Source: DATHXC01 sp035459965 (lineage in GTDB: Bacteria > Pseudomonadota > Gammaproteobacteria > Burkholderiales > Methylophilaceae). From it: a stretch of 64,000 nt of DNA. The position numbers and the translations under genes are program-made. The number at the start of each line of letters is the position of its first letter. The stretch's first letter is position 1. The notes under the pieces were generated by a model, which was not told the origin of the DNA, did not search any database, and saw only the letters and a list, made by a program, of their open reading frames with translations. Of this stretch, positions 44,768 to 52,914 are shown piece after piece. The stretch spans positions 215,131 to 279,130 of the forward strand of contig DATHXC010000005.1 of the NCBI GenBank assembly GCA_035459965.1. The letters are read 5' to 3'.

Positions 44768-45001
44768 TTACTTCTTTCGATGTTTGTTTGAATAAGCTCG
44801 CGCAGTATTAATATGAAGTTCATGGATTAAGCTATCCACTTGACCCACAAAACCTCGCCGTTCACGCTTTACGGCTGACTTTGCTTCAGATGCCTTTTGC
44901 CGCCTATCAAACTCGCTGAAATCTACTTCGCTGACTTCAATACCAGAGATTACTTCATCAGCCTCATTTGTATCTTGCTCTCTATTCTCTCCAGCGTTCA
45001 T
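44768..45001 (-). CDS. Small basic-tailed protein, unknown
   Basis: 77 residues. AGGAG precedes the start, supporting a real gene. The first half is acidic (Glu/Asp-rich, DEADEVISGIEVSEVD), the second half basic (RRQKASEAKSAVKRERRG) and ends HRKK. No domain or membrane segment is recognised. It is one of four small leftward genes in a row, each with a clear ribosome binding site. Confidence 0.6.
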   Translation of the reverse strand: MNAGENREQDTNEADEVISGIEVSEVDFSEFDRRQKASEAKSAVKRERRGFVGQVDSLIHELHINTARAYSNKHRKK

Positions 45002-45063
45002 TACTGCACTCCTAGCCTAACTCTTATAGTGAATAATATTCCGCTTTACACCATATGTGGCGC

Positions 45064-45324
45064 TTATTCCTCATAACTTTTATCAAGGCTTCGGGATACC
45101 TGTACTTCAATGTTGCCCAAGTCAATTGCTGGATATAAATCTCCGATCTTAATTAGGGCCATGTTCCATGCAGCATGTTCAGTTTTAGCAAGAATGATAA
45201 GAGGATCAATCTGATCAAATAAAGTCGTATTGTCTTTAACAATGAACGAAACCTTAAACGGGACAATAGGTTTATGGCTAGTATCCAAGCGATTATTTAA
45301 TATTTTTCTAGAATTAATTGGCAT
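45064..45324 (-). CDS. Small protein of unknown function
   Basis: 86 residues, with GGAG nine bases before the start. It appears to be a compact alpha/beta protein (PFKVSFIVKDNTTLFDQ, EHAAWNMALIKIGDLYP, NIEVQVSR). I do not recognise the family. It follows the next small gene by 12 bp, suggesting one transcript. Confidence 0.6.
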   Translation of the reverse strand: MPINSRKILNNRLDTSHKPIVPFKVSFIVKDNTTLFDQIDPLIILAKTEHAAWNMALIKIGDLYPAIDLGNIEVQVSRSLDKSYEE

Positions 45325-45336
45325 GGCGACGGCTCC

Positions 45337-45525
45337 TCACCACTCTGCCGTATGATTTTCAGGAGACTCTTTACTCTGCTCTTTTTCACTAAACGGTAAG
45401 TCTGGCCTGAATGGATTTACTTTTGGCGTAAGTGCGCTATCTTTGTCTTTTGGTTGATTCGCCGTGTTGTCAGCCAGTGGGTTATTTTTTGAATCAGGGG
45501 TATTGCCAATACTGTTAGCGCTCAT
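45337..45525 (-). CDS. Small disordered protein, unknown
   Basis: 62 residues from the ATG at 45525, eight bases after AGGAG. It is polar and rich in Asn, Lys, Pro, Ser and Asp, with no hydrophobic core, so probably disordered. No family is recognised. Confidence 0.5.
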   Translation of the reverse strand: MSANSIGNTPDSKNNPLADNTANQPKDKDSALTPKVNPFRPDLPFSEKEQSKESPENHTAEW

Positions 45526-45605
45526 CACAAACTCCTAGCTGTAAAATTTTTGGATGAAAGAGGCCTATATCTATGCCCTTCATCGCTTTCTTTAACCATC
45601 AACTT

Positions 45606-45788
45606 TCAATTGGCTTCGGAACCGTAGTCTCCCTTGATCGGTAAATACTGAATCAATGGCAAACACTCTTTAGTGATGTATTCATTGGGTTTGATCGGCA
45701 CTACTTCACCCATACCGTTTTTCACGTAAACCAAGTGTATGGTTCCGTCATCAAAGCGTTCGACATATAGACCTACGTATGCTGTCAT
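45606..45788 (-). CDS. Small protein of unknown function
   Basis: 60 residues, with AAGGAA six bases before the start. It begins with beta-strand-like segments (AYVGLYVERFDDGTIHLVYVK) and has charged ends. The family is not recognised. It is first in the series of small leftward genes, and its upstream region holds repeated TGTAGG motifs. Confidence 0.55.
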   Translation of the reverse strand: MTAYVGLYVERFDDGTIHLVYVKNGMGEVVPIKPNEYITKECLPLIQYLPIKGDYGSEAN

Positions 45789-46088
45789 CTAAGTTCCTTA
45801 GCCCTTGACGATAATCTTAATAGGCTGAAGGATCAGTGTAGGTAGGAGAATTCCTAAATTGTTGTAGGCGTAGTCTGATTCAATCAAGCAAATCTCAAGC
45901 CTTGTAGGATGCGTGTCAAACTTCTCCTACACCAATATCAGCCAATGCCGATAAGAACTAAACCCTCTTTGAATTAACATTAACTAAGCTTTCTCAAAAC
46001 GGCGCTGAAATGTCGTATTTGAATCAGTAAAAATTAATACAAATCATTTTTGTATTAATCCATTCGTATCCATACAAGGAGAAGCACG
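45789..46088. other. Divergent regulatory region with TGTAGG motifs and a perfect inverted repeat
   Basis: 300 bp between the small leftward genes and the DUF2171 gene. TGTAGG occurs at 45837, 45863 and 45903 and its reverse complement CCTACA at 45926. At 46033-46059 a perfect 11-bp inverted repeat ATTAATACAAA/TTTGTATTAAT with a 5-base spacer lies 29 bp before the DUF2171 start. The region looks regulatory, but no known regulator site is recognised. Confidence 0.5.
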
Positions 46089-46340
46089 ATGATTAATGCT
46101 GAAGAAATTAAGAACGATATGGTCGTACTTTCAAATCAAGCAGAGCAATTTGCAGTAGTGGATCATTTAGATGGCAGAGATACCATAAAATTGAAAAAGG
46201 ACTCTCAGGGGAATCATCACTATATTCCACTGAGTTGGATAATTTCTAGCGGTGATGGCCAGTTAAAGGTGAACAAGACTGTGGAGCAAGCAATGCAGGA
46301 TTGGTCAAATTCCCCATTAAAAAGCACCAGCACAAACTAG
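46089..46340 (+). CDS. DUF2171 domain protein
   Basis: 83 residues, AAGGAG seven bases before the start. The pattern MINAEEIKNDMVVLSNQAEQFAVVDHL (first part) with the later DTIKLKKDSQGNHHYIPLSWI matches DUF2171, a small beta-rich PRC-barrel-like domain of unknown role, often found among stress-induced genes. The helix at the end (VEQAMQDWSN) is also usual. It is monocistronic. Confidence 0.8.
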   Translation: MINAEEIKNDMVVLSNQAEQFAVVDHLDGRDTIKLKKDSQGNHHYIPLSWIISSGDGQLKVNKTVEQAMQDWSNSPLKSTSTN

Positions 46341-46403
46341 GCTAGGTGATAATAATGATGCGGAAAACTGTTTGATGTTTTCACAAAGAATCGAATTAGC
46401 GCT

Positions 46404-46883
46404 TTAGCCAGCTCGAGCTGCTTCGATCATTGCTATATCGATCTTACTCATCTGCATCATAGCCTCGAACGCACGCTTTGCTGCGTCAGGATCAGGATCG
46501 GTGATTGCTGCCAAGAGCGCACGCGGCGTAATCTGCCATGACAAACCCCACTTATCTTTACACCATCCGCAGGCGCTTTCCTGACCGCCATTACCTACAA
46601 TTGCATTCCACAAGCGGTCAGTTTCAGCTTGATCGTCAGTGGCAATCTGGAACGAAAAAGCCTCGTTGTGCTTGAACTCTGGGCCACCATTCAGACCGAG
46701 GCAAGAAATGCCGATGACGGTGAACTCTACGGTTAAGATATCGCCCTGCTTGCCTGCTGGATAATCGCCTGGAGCGTGATATACCGTTCCTACTGCACTG
46801 TTAGGGAACGTCTCGGCATAAAAATTTGCAGCCTCCAAGGCAGTACCGTTATACCAAATGCAGATCGTATTTTTAGGGGCCAT
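46404..46883 (-). CDS. VOC-superfamily PhnB-like protein
   Basis: 159 residues with two vicinal-oxygen-chelate half modules. Family cues are ICIWYNGTALEAANFYAETFP at the start, FKHNEAFSFQIATDDQAE in the middle and GWCKDKWGLSWQITPRAL late. Homologues are annotated as PhnB or 3-demethylubiquinone methyltransferase-like, but no activity is established. A strong ribosome binding site (GGAGAAGGA) precedes the start. Confidence 0.85.
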   Translation of the reverse strand: MAPKNTICIWYNGTALEAANFYAETFPNSAVGTVYHAPGDYPAGKQGDILTVEFTVIGISCLGLNGGPEFKHNEAFSFQIATDDQAETDRLWNAIVGNGGQESACGWCKDKWGLSWQITPRALLAAITDPDPDAAKRAFEAMMQMSKIDIAMIEAARAG

Positions 46884-46903
46884 AATCCTTCTCCCTCATA
46901 ATA

Positions 46904-47026
46904 TTATTTTTCTAACGTGTATTGCGGCCAATCAAGATTTTGAATCTCCATGTCTCCAGATGCAAAACCGATGGTGACAGGGCCAAAAAGTATGAGGGCG
47001 AGAAGTAAATAAAAAATCTTGTCCAT
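46904..47026 (-). CDS. Putative 40-residue membrane or secreted small protein
   Basis: A short frame starting MDKIFYLLLALILFGP, with one hydrophobic segment (4-23) and a polar end (MEIQNLDWPQYTLEK). It could be a single-pass membrane protein or a secreted peptide. The ribosome binding site is weak (GGAA). It lies 20 bp upstream of the VOC gene on the same strand. Its reality is uncertain. The 290 bp beyond it, up to the EF-hand gene, show no feature I can name. Confidence 0.4.
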   Translation of the reverse strand: MDKIFYLLLALILFGPVTIGFASGDMEIQNLDWPQYTLEK

Positions 47027-47317
47027 GATGAATTCCGCATATTTAGTAATTACGTTAAAAAAATAAAGAATCAATGCAGGACAAGAATATGTGACTGGCT
47101 TTGAAGCTCATATCAGATTTAATCTGATAATGATGTAGGAATTGATGAAGGCGCGCTTGAAGGAATTTAAGTGCTACGAAGAGATAATTTTCAGTGCTTT
47201 TTTTCAAGGCCTTATTGAGTAATTGGCAGGCATCTATACCGAAGCCGGATTACAGACTAAGTCTGCAACGCTTTATCCAACTAACTTTATCTCGCCTTCC
47301 AATATTGTCATTCAATA

Positions 47318-47668
47318 TTAGTTCACCCTGGTTTTGCTATCAGTAGTGCCTGCGTAGACATACCAGCCAATCTTAAACTCTTCGCGCGTCAGTTTTCCAT
47401 CGTGATCTGCATCGACTTTGGCAAATACTCTCTTATTGAATTCTGGCAGCACCTTCACGTCTTCCGGAGACACGAACCCTTTCTGACCTCGATCTAGCTT
47501 GGTAAAAGCCGACTCTGCAATTTCGTGTTTGCTTGGTACAACATTAGGCAGCTCTGTAGTGTCAGATGGCGGTATCTCGGTCATATCGGCAGCAGTGGCT
47601 AGACAGCTAAAAGTGATTAGACTGGCGATAAGCAAAGCCTTGCTTTTGGTTTTATATACTGGACTCAT
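47318..47668 (-). CDS. Secreted EF-hand protein under sigma54/GlrR-type control
   Basis: 116 residues. A signal peptide (about 9-27, cut after ATA) leads to a mature protein with one degenerate EF-hand loop (DRGQKGFVSPED, 59-70) and one canonical loop (DADHDGKLTREE, 86-97). AGGAGG precedes the start. The canonical loop is close to DADHDNKLSKAE of the EF-hand gene at 2291. A -24/-12 promoter lies 40 bp upstream and a perfect TGTC-N10-GACA dyad about 140 bp upstream, the same pair of signals as at 2157-2254. Expected in the periplasm; the function is unknown. Confidence 0.8.
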   Translation of the reverse strand: MSPVYKTKSKALLIASLITFSCLATAADMTEIPPSDTTELPNVVPSKHEIAESAFTKLDRGQKGFVSPEDVKVLPEFNKRVFAKVDADHDGKLTREEFKIGWYVYAGTTDSKTRVN

Positions 47669-47709
47669 GATTAATCCTCCTAATTACTGAACAAGAGGAT
47701 TATGTTTTC

Positions 47710-47724
47710 GCAACAACTATGCCA
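47710..47724 (-). promoter_or_regulatory. Sigma54 (-24/-12) promoter of the EF-hand gene
   Basis: On the minus strand TGGCATA-GTTG-TTGC matches TGGCACG-N4-TTGC with two changes outside the essential GG and GC. The start of transcription is expected near 47698, giving a 30-base leader with AGGAGG. A near-consensus IHF site (AATCAT-N4-TTA, one mismatch) at 47743-47755 lies between it and the operator. Confidence 0.7.
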
Positions 47725-47798
47725 CTATTTTTTATATTTAACAATCATATAGTTAACACATAAATATGTATTATCAATAACAGAAAATCGCGATTTTG

Positions 47799-47816
47799 TG
47801 TCTGGCTGGGGCGACA
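47799..47816. promoter_or_regulatory. GlrR operator candidate, TGTC-N10-GACA
   Basis: A perfect dyad, extended by one more pair (GTGTC..GACAC). Its centre is 97 bp from the -12 GC, ten bp (one turn) more than at the first EF-hand operon. Confidence 0.7.
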
Positions 47817-47935
47817 CTTACTGGACCCTGGTATGGAGATAATTGGATTTATTAACTGTAATGCCAGTATTGGCATGGCTTGAGGGCGATCAGGAGATAT
47901 TAGTTAACCTAAATATGCTGTCGTCAGATGGCAAC

Positions 47936-49933
47936 CTAGCGCAAGCCTAGCCGCCTGGATTTGCGATACATGGTAGCTCGACTAATGCCTAACTGGCTGG
48001 CTGCAGCACTCATATTGCCCTGGTGGGCATCGAGGGCATGCCTGATCATTGTGGCTTCGTTGCTTGCGATATCTTTGCTGGCCAGAACAGTAATTCCTGC
48101 AGCAGGATGTGTTCCTTCCGCAGCAACTGTTAGCCCGATATCTTCCATGAAATCTTCCGGCAGGTGCTGAACATGCAACTCATGATTCTGCATAAAAATC
48201 ATGGCTGAGCGCAGCACATGCGACAACTGGCGAATATTACCGGGCCAGGGGTGCTGCTGCATCAGGGCCATGGCCTGCGGATGGATAGTCACTTCCGGCT
48301 TGGCCAGATTCTCCTTGAGGATATGCTGCACCAGCGCAGGAAAATCGTCTCGACTGCGCAGGGCTGGAAGGCTCAAACGCAGGCCATTCAGGCGGTAATA
48401 GAGATCTTCACGGAACTGGTGATTGGCAACCCGCTCCTTGAGGCGAGAGTTGGTAGCAGAAATAATCGCGATATCGACGCGGATGGATTTACTGCCACCC
48501 AGCGGCACTATCTCGCGCTCCTGAATCACACGCAGCAAACTGGCCTGTAATGGCATGGGCATTTCACCGATTTCATCCAGAAACAGCGTGCCACCATGCG
48601 CTTGCTGTATGCGGCCCATGGCGCCACGGCGACGCGAGCCGGTAAAAGCGCCCTCTTCGTGACCAAACAGTTCAGACTCGATCAGGCCTTCCGGAATTGC
48701 AGCGCAATTGATGGCGATAAACGGACCCTGGCGCCTTGTGCCGGACTGGTGGATAGCTTTTGCCAATAGCTCTTTGCCGGTACCGGTTTCGCCTTCTATG
48801 AGTATGGGGATGTCATGCCCGATGGCCAGCTTGGCTTTTTCTATGGTGTGCTGCATCGCGACATCGCCATGATTGAGGTTATCCAGCGCCAGGGTGTCAC
48901 TGACTTTTGGCTGAGAGCGGGTATTTAGCGCCGACTTGTCTGAGGACTTGTTATAAAACAAGGGGACCGTGACCGGATCTACCTTGACGTAAAGCTGCAA
49001 ACCATTCTTGAGGGGTAACGTTGTGCTGGCGGCAGAGGTTCTTTTCCGAACCGTATCTAGGAACAGGTTAAGTGAAACCCCAAATAATGCCTCAAACTCG
49101 TCGCCCAACTGCACATGCTCGCCCAGCCCCATCTGCAGCGCGCCGCTGCGGTTGGTGGCAGTAAGTTTGCCTTCTGGCGAAAACACGGCAATGCCCTCCC
49201 ACAAGGTGCCAATGAATTCCGGCCGGGTATGGAACCGAATAATGATGTCAGTAGTGAAATTGACATTGAACAAGCGGTTCTCAATCATCTGCGCAGACAT
49301 CCTGACCAGCACCATGGTGTGCTCTTGCGGTTGACGATGGTCACCAGAGACATCCAGTACGCCAATCACGCTGCCATGCGGATCAGCAATCGGCACGGCT
49401 GAGCAGTTAAGGAAGCCGTTACGCTCAGCGAAATGTTCGGCACCTTTCACGAACACGGGGCTTTTTTCTACAAGTGCGGTACCGATGGCGTTGGTACCTG
49501 TAATTGCCTCATTCCATGACACCCCTGGTTGCAAGGCGACACGTTGGGCCTTGCTCATAAAGTCGGGGTCACCCATGGCATGCAAAATTGTGCCGCCGGA
49601 ATCACTGAGTATCACCATGCTTTGTGTGCCGATGATATGGGAATACAAATTCTCCATTTCCGGCTGGGACTGCTTGATAAGCTGGGTGTTTTGCTCGCGC
49701 AGCTCGGTAAGTTGATGTGCGTCAGCCGGTTCAATGTCATGACCAAAATCCAGTGCAAGGCCTGTCCTGACGCAACGCTCCCAGGAGCGCTGGATTGGGT
49801 CTGGCAACAAGCCATTAGGCAATTCGCCATTGCCTAGCAGTTGCTCGCGTGCACTACGTATCTGATTGCTGTAACTGGCTTTATTCAAGGTCGGCTTTGC
49901 TTGCTCATTTGCTGTCTCATGATTATGTCTCAT
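47936..49933 (-). CDS. acoR: AcoR-family sigma54-dependent activator
   Basis: 665 residues from the ATG at 49933; the frame continues to 49987 but that part lies in the operator. The N-terminal region has GAF-like sequence (GVSWNEAITGTNAIGTAL, about 137-153, and GVLDVSGDHRQPQ). The AAA+ domain has Walker A GETGTGKE (381-388) and GAFTGS (428-433) where most activators have GAFTGA. The end is a Fis-type HTH (GNMSAAASQLGISRATMYRKSRRLG). AcoR proteins activate acetoin, alcohol or aldehyde catabolism genes. It is divergent from exaC, its likely target, and probably autoregulated, since the inverted repeat starts 10 bp upstream of its start codon. Confidence 0.87.
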   Translation of the reverse strand: MRHNHETANEQAKPTLNKASYSNQIRSAREQLLGNGELPNGLLPDPIQRSWERCVRTGLALDFGHDIEPADAHQLTELREQNTQLIKQSQPEMENLYSHIIGTQSMVILSDSGGTILHAMGDPDFMSKAQRVALQPGVSWNEAITGTNAIGTALVEKSPVFVKGAEHFAERNGFLNCSAVPIADPHGSVIGVLDVSGDHRQPQEHTMVLVRMSAQMIENRLFNVNFTTDIIIRFHTRPEFIGTLWEGIAVFSPEGKLTATNRSGALQMGLGEHVQLGDEFEALFGVSLNLFLDTVRKRTSAASTTLPLKNGLQLYVKVDPVTVPLFYNKSSDKSALNTRSQPKVSDTLALDNLNHGDVAMQHTIEKAKLAIGHDIPILIEGETGTGKELLAKAIHQSGTRRQGPFIAINCAAIPEGLIESELFGHEEGAFTGSRRRGAMGRIQQAHGGTLFLDEIGEMPMPLQASLLRVIQEREIVPLGGSKSIRVDIAIISATNSRLKERVANHQFREDLYYRLNGLRLSLPALRSRDDFPALVQHILKENLAKPEVTIHPQAMALMQQHPWPGNIRQLSHVLRSAMIFMQNHELHVQHLPEDFMEDIGLTVAAEGTHPAAGITVLASKDIASNEATMIRHALDAHQGNMSAAASQLGISRATMYRKSRRLGLR

Positions 49934-49943
49934 TTTGCAAAAT

Positions 49944-49989
49944 AAGTGTTTCAAATTGAATGTATTGTATCTTTCAATTTGAAACACTT
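49944..49989. promoter_or_regulatory. 46-bp inverted repeat, candidate AcoR enhancer
   Basis: Two perfect 17-bp arms, AAGTGTTTCAAATTGAA and its complement, with a 12-bp spacer. Each arm also contains a smaller dyad (TTCAA-N-TTGAA), so the region offers two palindromic sites on one larger symmetry. The centre is 96 bp upstream of the -12 GC of the exaC promoter and 34 bp upstream of acoR. Confidence 0.75.
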
Positions 49990-50049
49990 TGTCAGGCTCT
50001 TTTCAATTTTCCTTTGCATTTCATAGCATAAGTTAATAAATTGTAACTG

Positions 50050-50064
50050 GGCATGTAATCTGCT
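50050..50064 (+). promoter_or_regulatory. Probable sigma54 promoter of exaC
   Basis: GGCATG-TAAT-CTGCT keeps the essential GG and GC at the correct 10-bp separation and matches most of TGGCACG-N4-TTGCT. It gives a leader of about 110 bases before exaC. It is weaker than the other sigma54 sites listed; its support comes from the flanking acoR gene and the enhancer-like repeat. Confidence 0.6.
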
Positions 50065-50184
50065 TTATGGCTTTGTTACTACACGCTGTGGTGTTAGCTG
50101 TAACAACTTGCCTGCAAGTATGTGGATTAAATGCAGTAAATAAAAAACGAATCATCACAAATGAAAAACCAGGAGAAGTGAATC

Positions 50185-51705
50185 ATGAGTTTGGACTTAT
50201 TAAAAAACATGGGCGTCAAAATCCCCTACAAAGCAAAATACGATAACTTTATTGGTGGTAAATGGGTGGCCCCGGTTAAGGGTGAGTACTTTGACGTGAT
50301 CTCCCCAATTACCGGCAAGCCTTACACCAAAGCTGCCCGCTCCAGTGCTGAAGATGTTGAGCTTGCCTTAGATGCAGCGCATGCAGCAGCTGACAAATGG
50401 GGCCGTACCGCACCAGCCGAGCGCTCCAATATCCTGCTTAAAATTGCAGACCGCATGGAAGCCAATCTGGAGCTGATCGCTACTGCTGAAACCATCGACA
50501 ATGGCAAGCCGATTCGTGAAACCATCAATGCTGACATTCCATTGGCGATTGATCACTTTCGTTACTTTGCAGGTTGTCTGCGCGCGCAGGAAGGTAGCAT
50601 CAGCGAACTGGATGAAACCACTGTTGCTTATCACTTCCACGAGCCGCTAGGCGTCGTTGGTCAAATCATCCCCTGGAACTTCCCTATCCTGATGGCGGCA
50701 TGGAAACTCGCACCAGCGGTTGCTGCAGGTAACTGTGTGGTGATGAAGCCTGCAGAATTTACGCCTATTAGCCTGCTAATCGTGATGGAGCTGATTGCTG
50801 ACATCGTGCCACCAGGCGTGATGAATATTGTGAATGGCTATGGCCGTGAAGTAGGCGCCCCCCTAGCTAACAGCCGCCGTATTGCCAAAATTGCATTTAC
50901 CGGCTCGACAGCTACTGGCCGTGTGATTGCACAAGCTGCCGCTTCTAACCTGATTCCAGCAACACTGGAGCTTGGTGGCAAATCCCCTAATATTTTCTTT
51001 GAAGATATTGCAGATGCCGATGATGACTTCTTCGATAAGGCTGTAGAAGGTTTGGTGCTGTTTGCATTCAACCAGGGTGAAGTCTGTACCAGCCCATCAC
51101 GCGCGCTGATCCAGGCATCTATCTACGACAAGTTTATGGAGCGCGTATTACCACGTGTTGCTGCCATCAAGCAAGGCAACCCGCTCGACCCTAACACCAT
51201 GATAGGTGCGCAGGCTTCTGTGGACCAGGTTAACAAGATTATGTCTTACATGGATATCGGCAAACAGGAAGGTGCAAAAATCCTGATCGGTGGTGAGCGC
51301 AATGTGCTGAGTGGAGATTTGGCTGATGGTTACTACATCCAACCAACGCTGTTCAAGGGCGATAACAAAATGCGCGTTTTCCAGGAAGAAATTTTTGGAC
51401 CAGTGCTGGCAGTCACGACCTTTAAAGACGAAGCTGATGCGCTGGCAATCGCCAATGACACCATCTTTGGTCTTGGCTCTGGCGTATGGACTCGTGATGG
51501 CAGCCGTGCTTACCGCATGGGCCGTGGCATAAAGGCTGGTCGTGTATGGACCAACTGCTACCATGCCTACCCTGCGCATGCAGCATTTGGTGGCTATAAG
51601 GAATCTGGTATCGGCCGTGAAACCCACAAGATGATGCTTGATCACTACCAACAGACCAAGAACCTGCTGGTGAGCTACAGCCCTAAGAAACTTGGTTTCT
51701 TCTAA
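50185..51705 (+). CDS. exaC: NAD-dependent acetaldehyde/aldehyde dehydrogenase
   Basis: 506 residues of the ALDH superfamily, closest in pattern to ExaC/AldB/AcoD. Catalytic Cys301 in FNQGEVCTSPSRALI and general base Glu262 in LELGGKSPNIFFED; cofactor contacts in IIPWNFPILMAAWKLAPA and FTGSTATG. The substrate is probably acetaldehyde or another short aldehyde, which could include formaldehyde-related intermediates in a methylotroph. GGAG precedes the start. It is flanked by acoR and DUF779, the standard neighbours. Confidence 0.93.
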   Translation: MSLDLLKNMGVKIPYKAKYDNFIGGKWVAPVKGEYFDVISPITGKPYTKAARSSAEDVELALDAAHAAADKWGRTAPAERSNILLKIADRMEANLELIATAETIDNGKPIRETINADIPLAIDHFRYFAGCLRAQEGSISELDETTVAYHFHEPLGVVGQIIPWNFPILMAAWKLAPAVAAGNCVVMKPAEFTPISLLIVMELIADIVPPGVMNIVNGYGREVGAPLANSRRIAKIAFTGSTATGRVIAQAAASNLIPATLELGGKSPNIFFEDIADADDDFFDKAVEGLVLFAFNQGEVCTSPSRALIQASIYDKFMERVLPRVAAIKQGNPLDPNTMIGAQASVDQVNKIMSYMDIGKQEGAKILIGGERNVLSGDLADGYYIQPTLFKGDNKMRVFQEEIFGPVLAVTTFKDEADALAIANDTIFGLGSGVWTRDGSRAYRMGRGIKAGRVWTNCYHAYPAHAAFGGYKESGIGRETHKMMLDHYQQTKNLLVSYSPKKLGFF

Positions 51706-51745
51706 GCTTTTTCTGGGCTTTTCCTAAAACGAAAAGACTTAATAT

Positions 51746-51770
51746 CAAGAGGCGGCTAGTCCGCCTCTTG
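51746..51770 (+). terminator. Terminator or attenuator between exaC and DUF779
   Basis: A perfect 10-bp stem CAAGAGGCGG/CCGCCTCTTG with a 5-base loop, followed by CCTTTTAG. The short T-run may allow partial read-through to the DUF779 gene. Confidence 0.65.
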
Positions 51771-51828
51771 CCTTTTAGTAAGCGTACTTTTGTTTGTGCT
51801 TTTACAGTTTGTATTTGGAGATTGAGTC

Positions 51829-52206
51829 ATGACTGAACGCGTTTCTGCAACGCCTGCGGCAATAGAATTAATCAACAAGCTTTCGACGCAATTCGGCCCT
51901 ATCATCTTCTTCCAGTCTGGCGGGTGTTGTGAGGGTAGCGGGCCGTTATGCATGCCTGTTAATGAATTCAAACCCAGCCCCTCTGATGTGAGGCTGGGCG
52001 AAATTGCAGGTGCGATCTTTTATATGGGCCACAGTCATTTCCAGTTTTCGGAAAACACCCATACTATCCTGGATGCAGTGCCTGGCTCCAGCGGGTCATT
52101 CTCTCTGGATTGTGGCACTGGGATGGCTTTTATTACCAGGGGGCGCTTGTTCAGCGATGATGAGTTACAGCAGTTGGCACCTGCGGATGTGTACGGTTTT
52201 AATTAG
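51829..52206 (+). CDS. DUF779 protein
   Basis: 125 residues. It contains the Cys-rich family segment FFQSGGCCEGSGPLCMP and a later DCGTGMAF, and is otherwise beta-rich. DUF779 genes are regularly found beside ExaC/AcoD-type aldehyde dehydrogenases, so it likely assists that enzyme; the conserved cysteines could bind a metal or act in redox. It is convergent with cheZ. Confidence 0.88.
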   Translation: MTERVSATPAAIELINKLSTQFGPIIFFQSGGCCEGSGPLCMPVNEFKPSPSDVRLGEIAGAIFYMGHSHFQFSENTHTILDAVPGSSGSFSLDCGTGMAFITRGRLFSDDELQQLAPADVYGFN

Positions 52207-52243
52207 CTAAAAACACTATAAATTCGACTATCTGGACTCAGAA

Positions 52244-52912
52244 TCAAAAGCCTAAACTATCCAGCAAGTCATCAACCTGTTCCTGACTGGCAACAACATC
52301 AACTGCACCCGGATCGATCTGCGGGCCATTCATAAGGCTAGCACTAGGAGCAGCTTCTTTCTTGGCAACAGCAGGTGAGAAATCAATTAACACCTGAACT
52401 AGTTGCTGCTCAAGTTCTTGTGCCAGCGTAGTAATTTTCTTGATGACCTGACCGGTCAGATCCTGAAAATCCTGCGCCATCATGATGTCCATCAATAGCG
52501 CTTTAGTTTCTGTCGTATGTTTGCCGGTCATGGTTAAAAATGCCAGCGTTTCATCAGCTGCCAGATTGTATTCAGTCTTTAAGGAAGGTTGTGCCAGGAC
52601 TTGCTTCCATCGCTGTTCCAGCGCAGTTGCACTTGTTGCCAATTCAGTTTGTAGTGGAATCGCGGCATCAGTAGCGTTAAGTACACGCTCTGCCGCCTGC
52701 TCCGTCATGCGCGCCACATAATTGAGGCGGTCGCGTGCATCTGGAATATCCTGCGCGACCTGTTCCAGAATTTTATCCAGACCAAGGCCGCTCAAGTTAT
52801 CGTGCAGCGCACGCGTTACTTGGCCAATGCGATTCAGCATTTCGTCATTATGGGTCATCGCCGACATCATTTCCGGCTGCGCAGCCTGCTGCTGCAAAAG
52901 CTCGCTATTCAT
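52244..52912 (-). CDS. cheZ: CheY-P phosphatase CheZ
   Basis: 222 residues from the ATG at 52912 (AGGGG about 9 bases upstream, within the end of cheY). Long helices dominate; the catalytic segment LLMDIMMAQDFQDLTGQVIKKI holds the essential Asp/Gln pair, and the end SQEQVDDLLDSLGF is the CheY-binding tail. It removes phosphate from CheY to reset the flagellar motor. Operon with cheY. Confidence 0.95.
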   Translation of the reverse strand: MNSELLQQQAAQPEMMSAMTHNDEMLNRIGQVTRALHDNLSGLGLDKILEQVAQDIPDARDRLNYVARMTEQAAERVLNATDAAIPLQTELATSATALEQRWKQVLAQPSLKTEYNLAADETLAFLTMTGKHTTETKALLMDIMMAQDFQDLTGQVIKKITTLAQELEQQLVQVLIDFSPAVAKKEAAPSASLMNGPQIDPGAVDVVASQEQVDDLLDSLGF

Positions 52913-52914
52913 TT

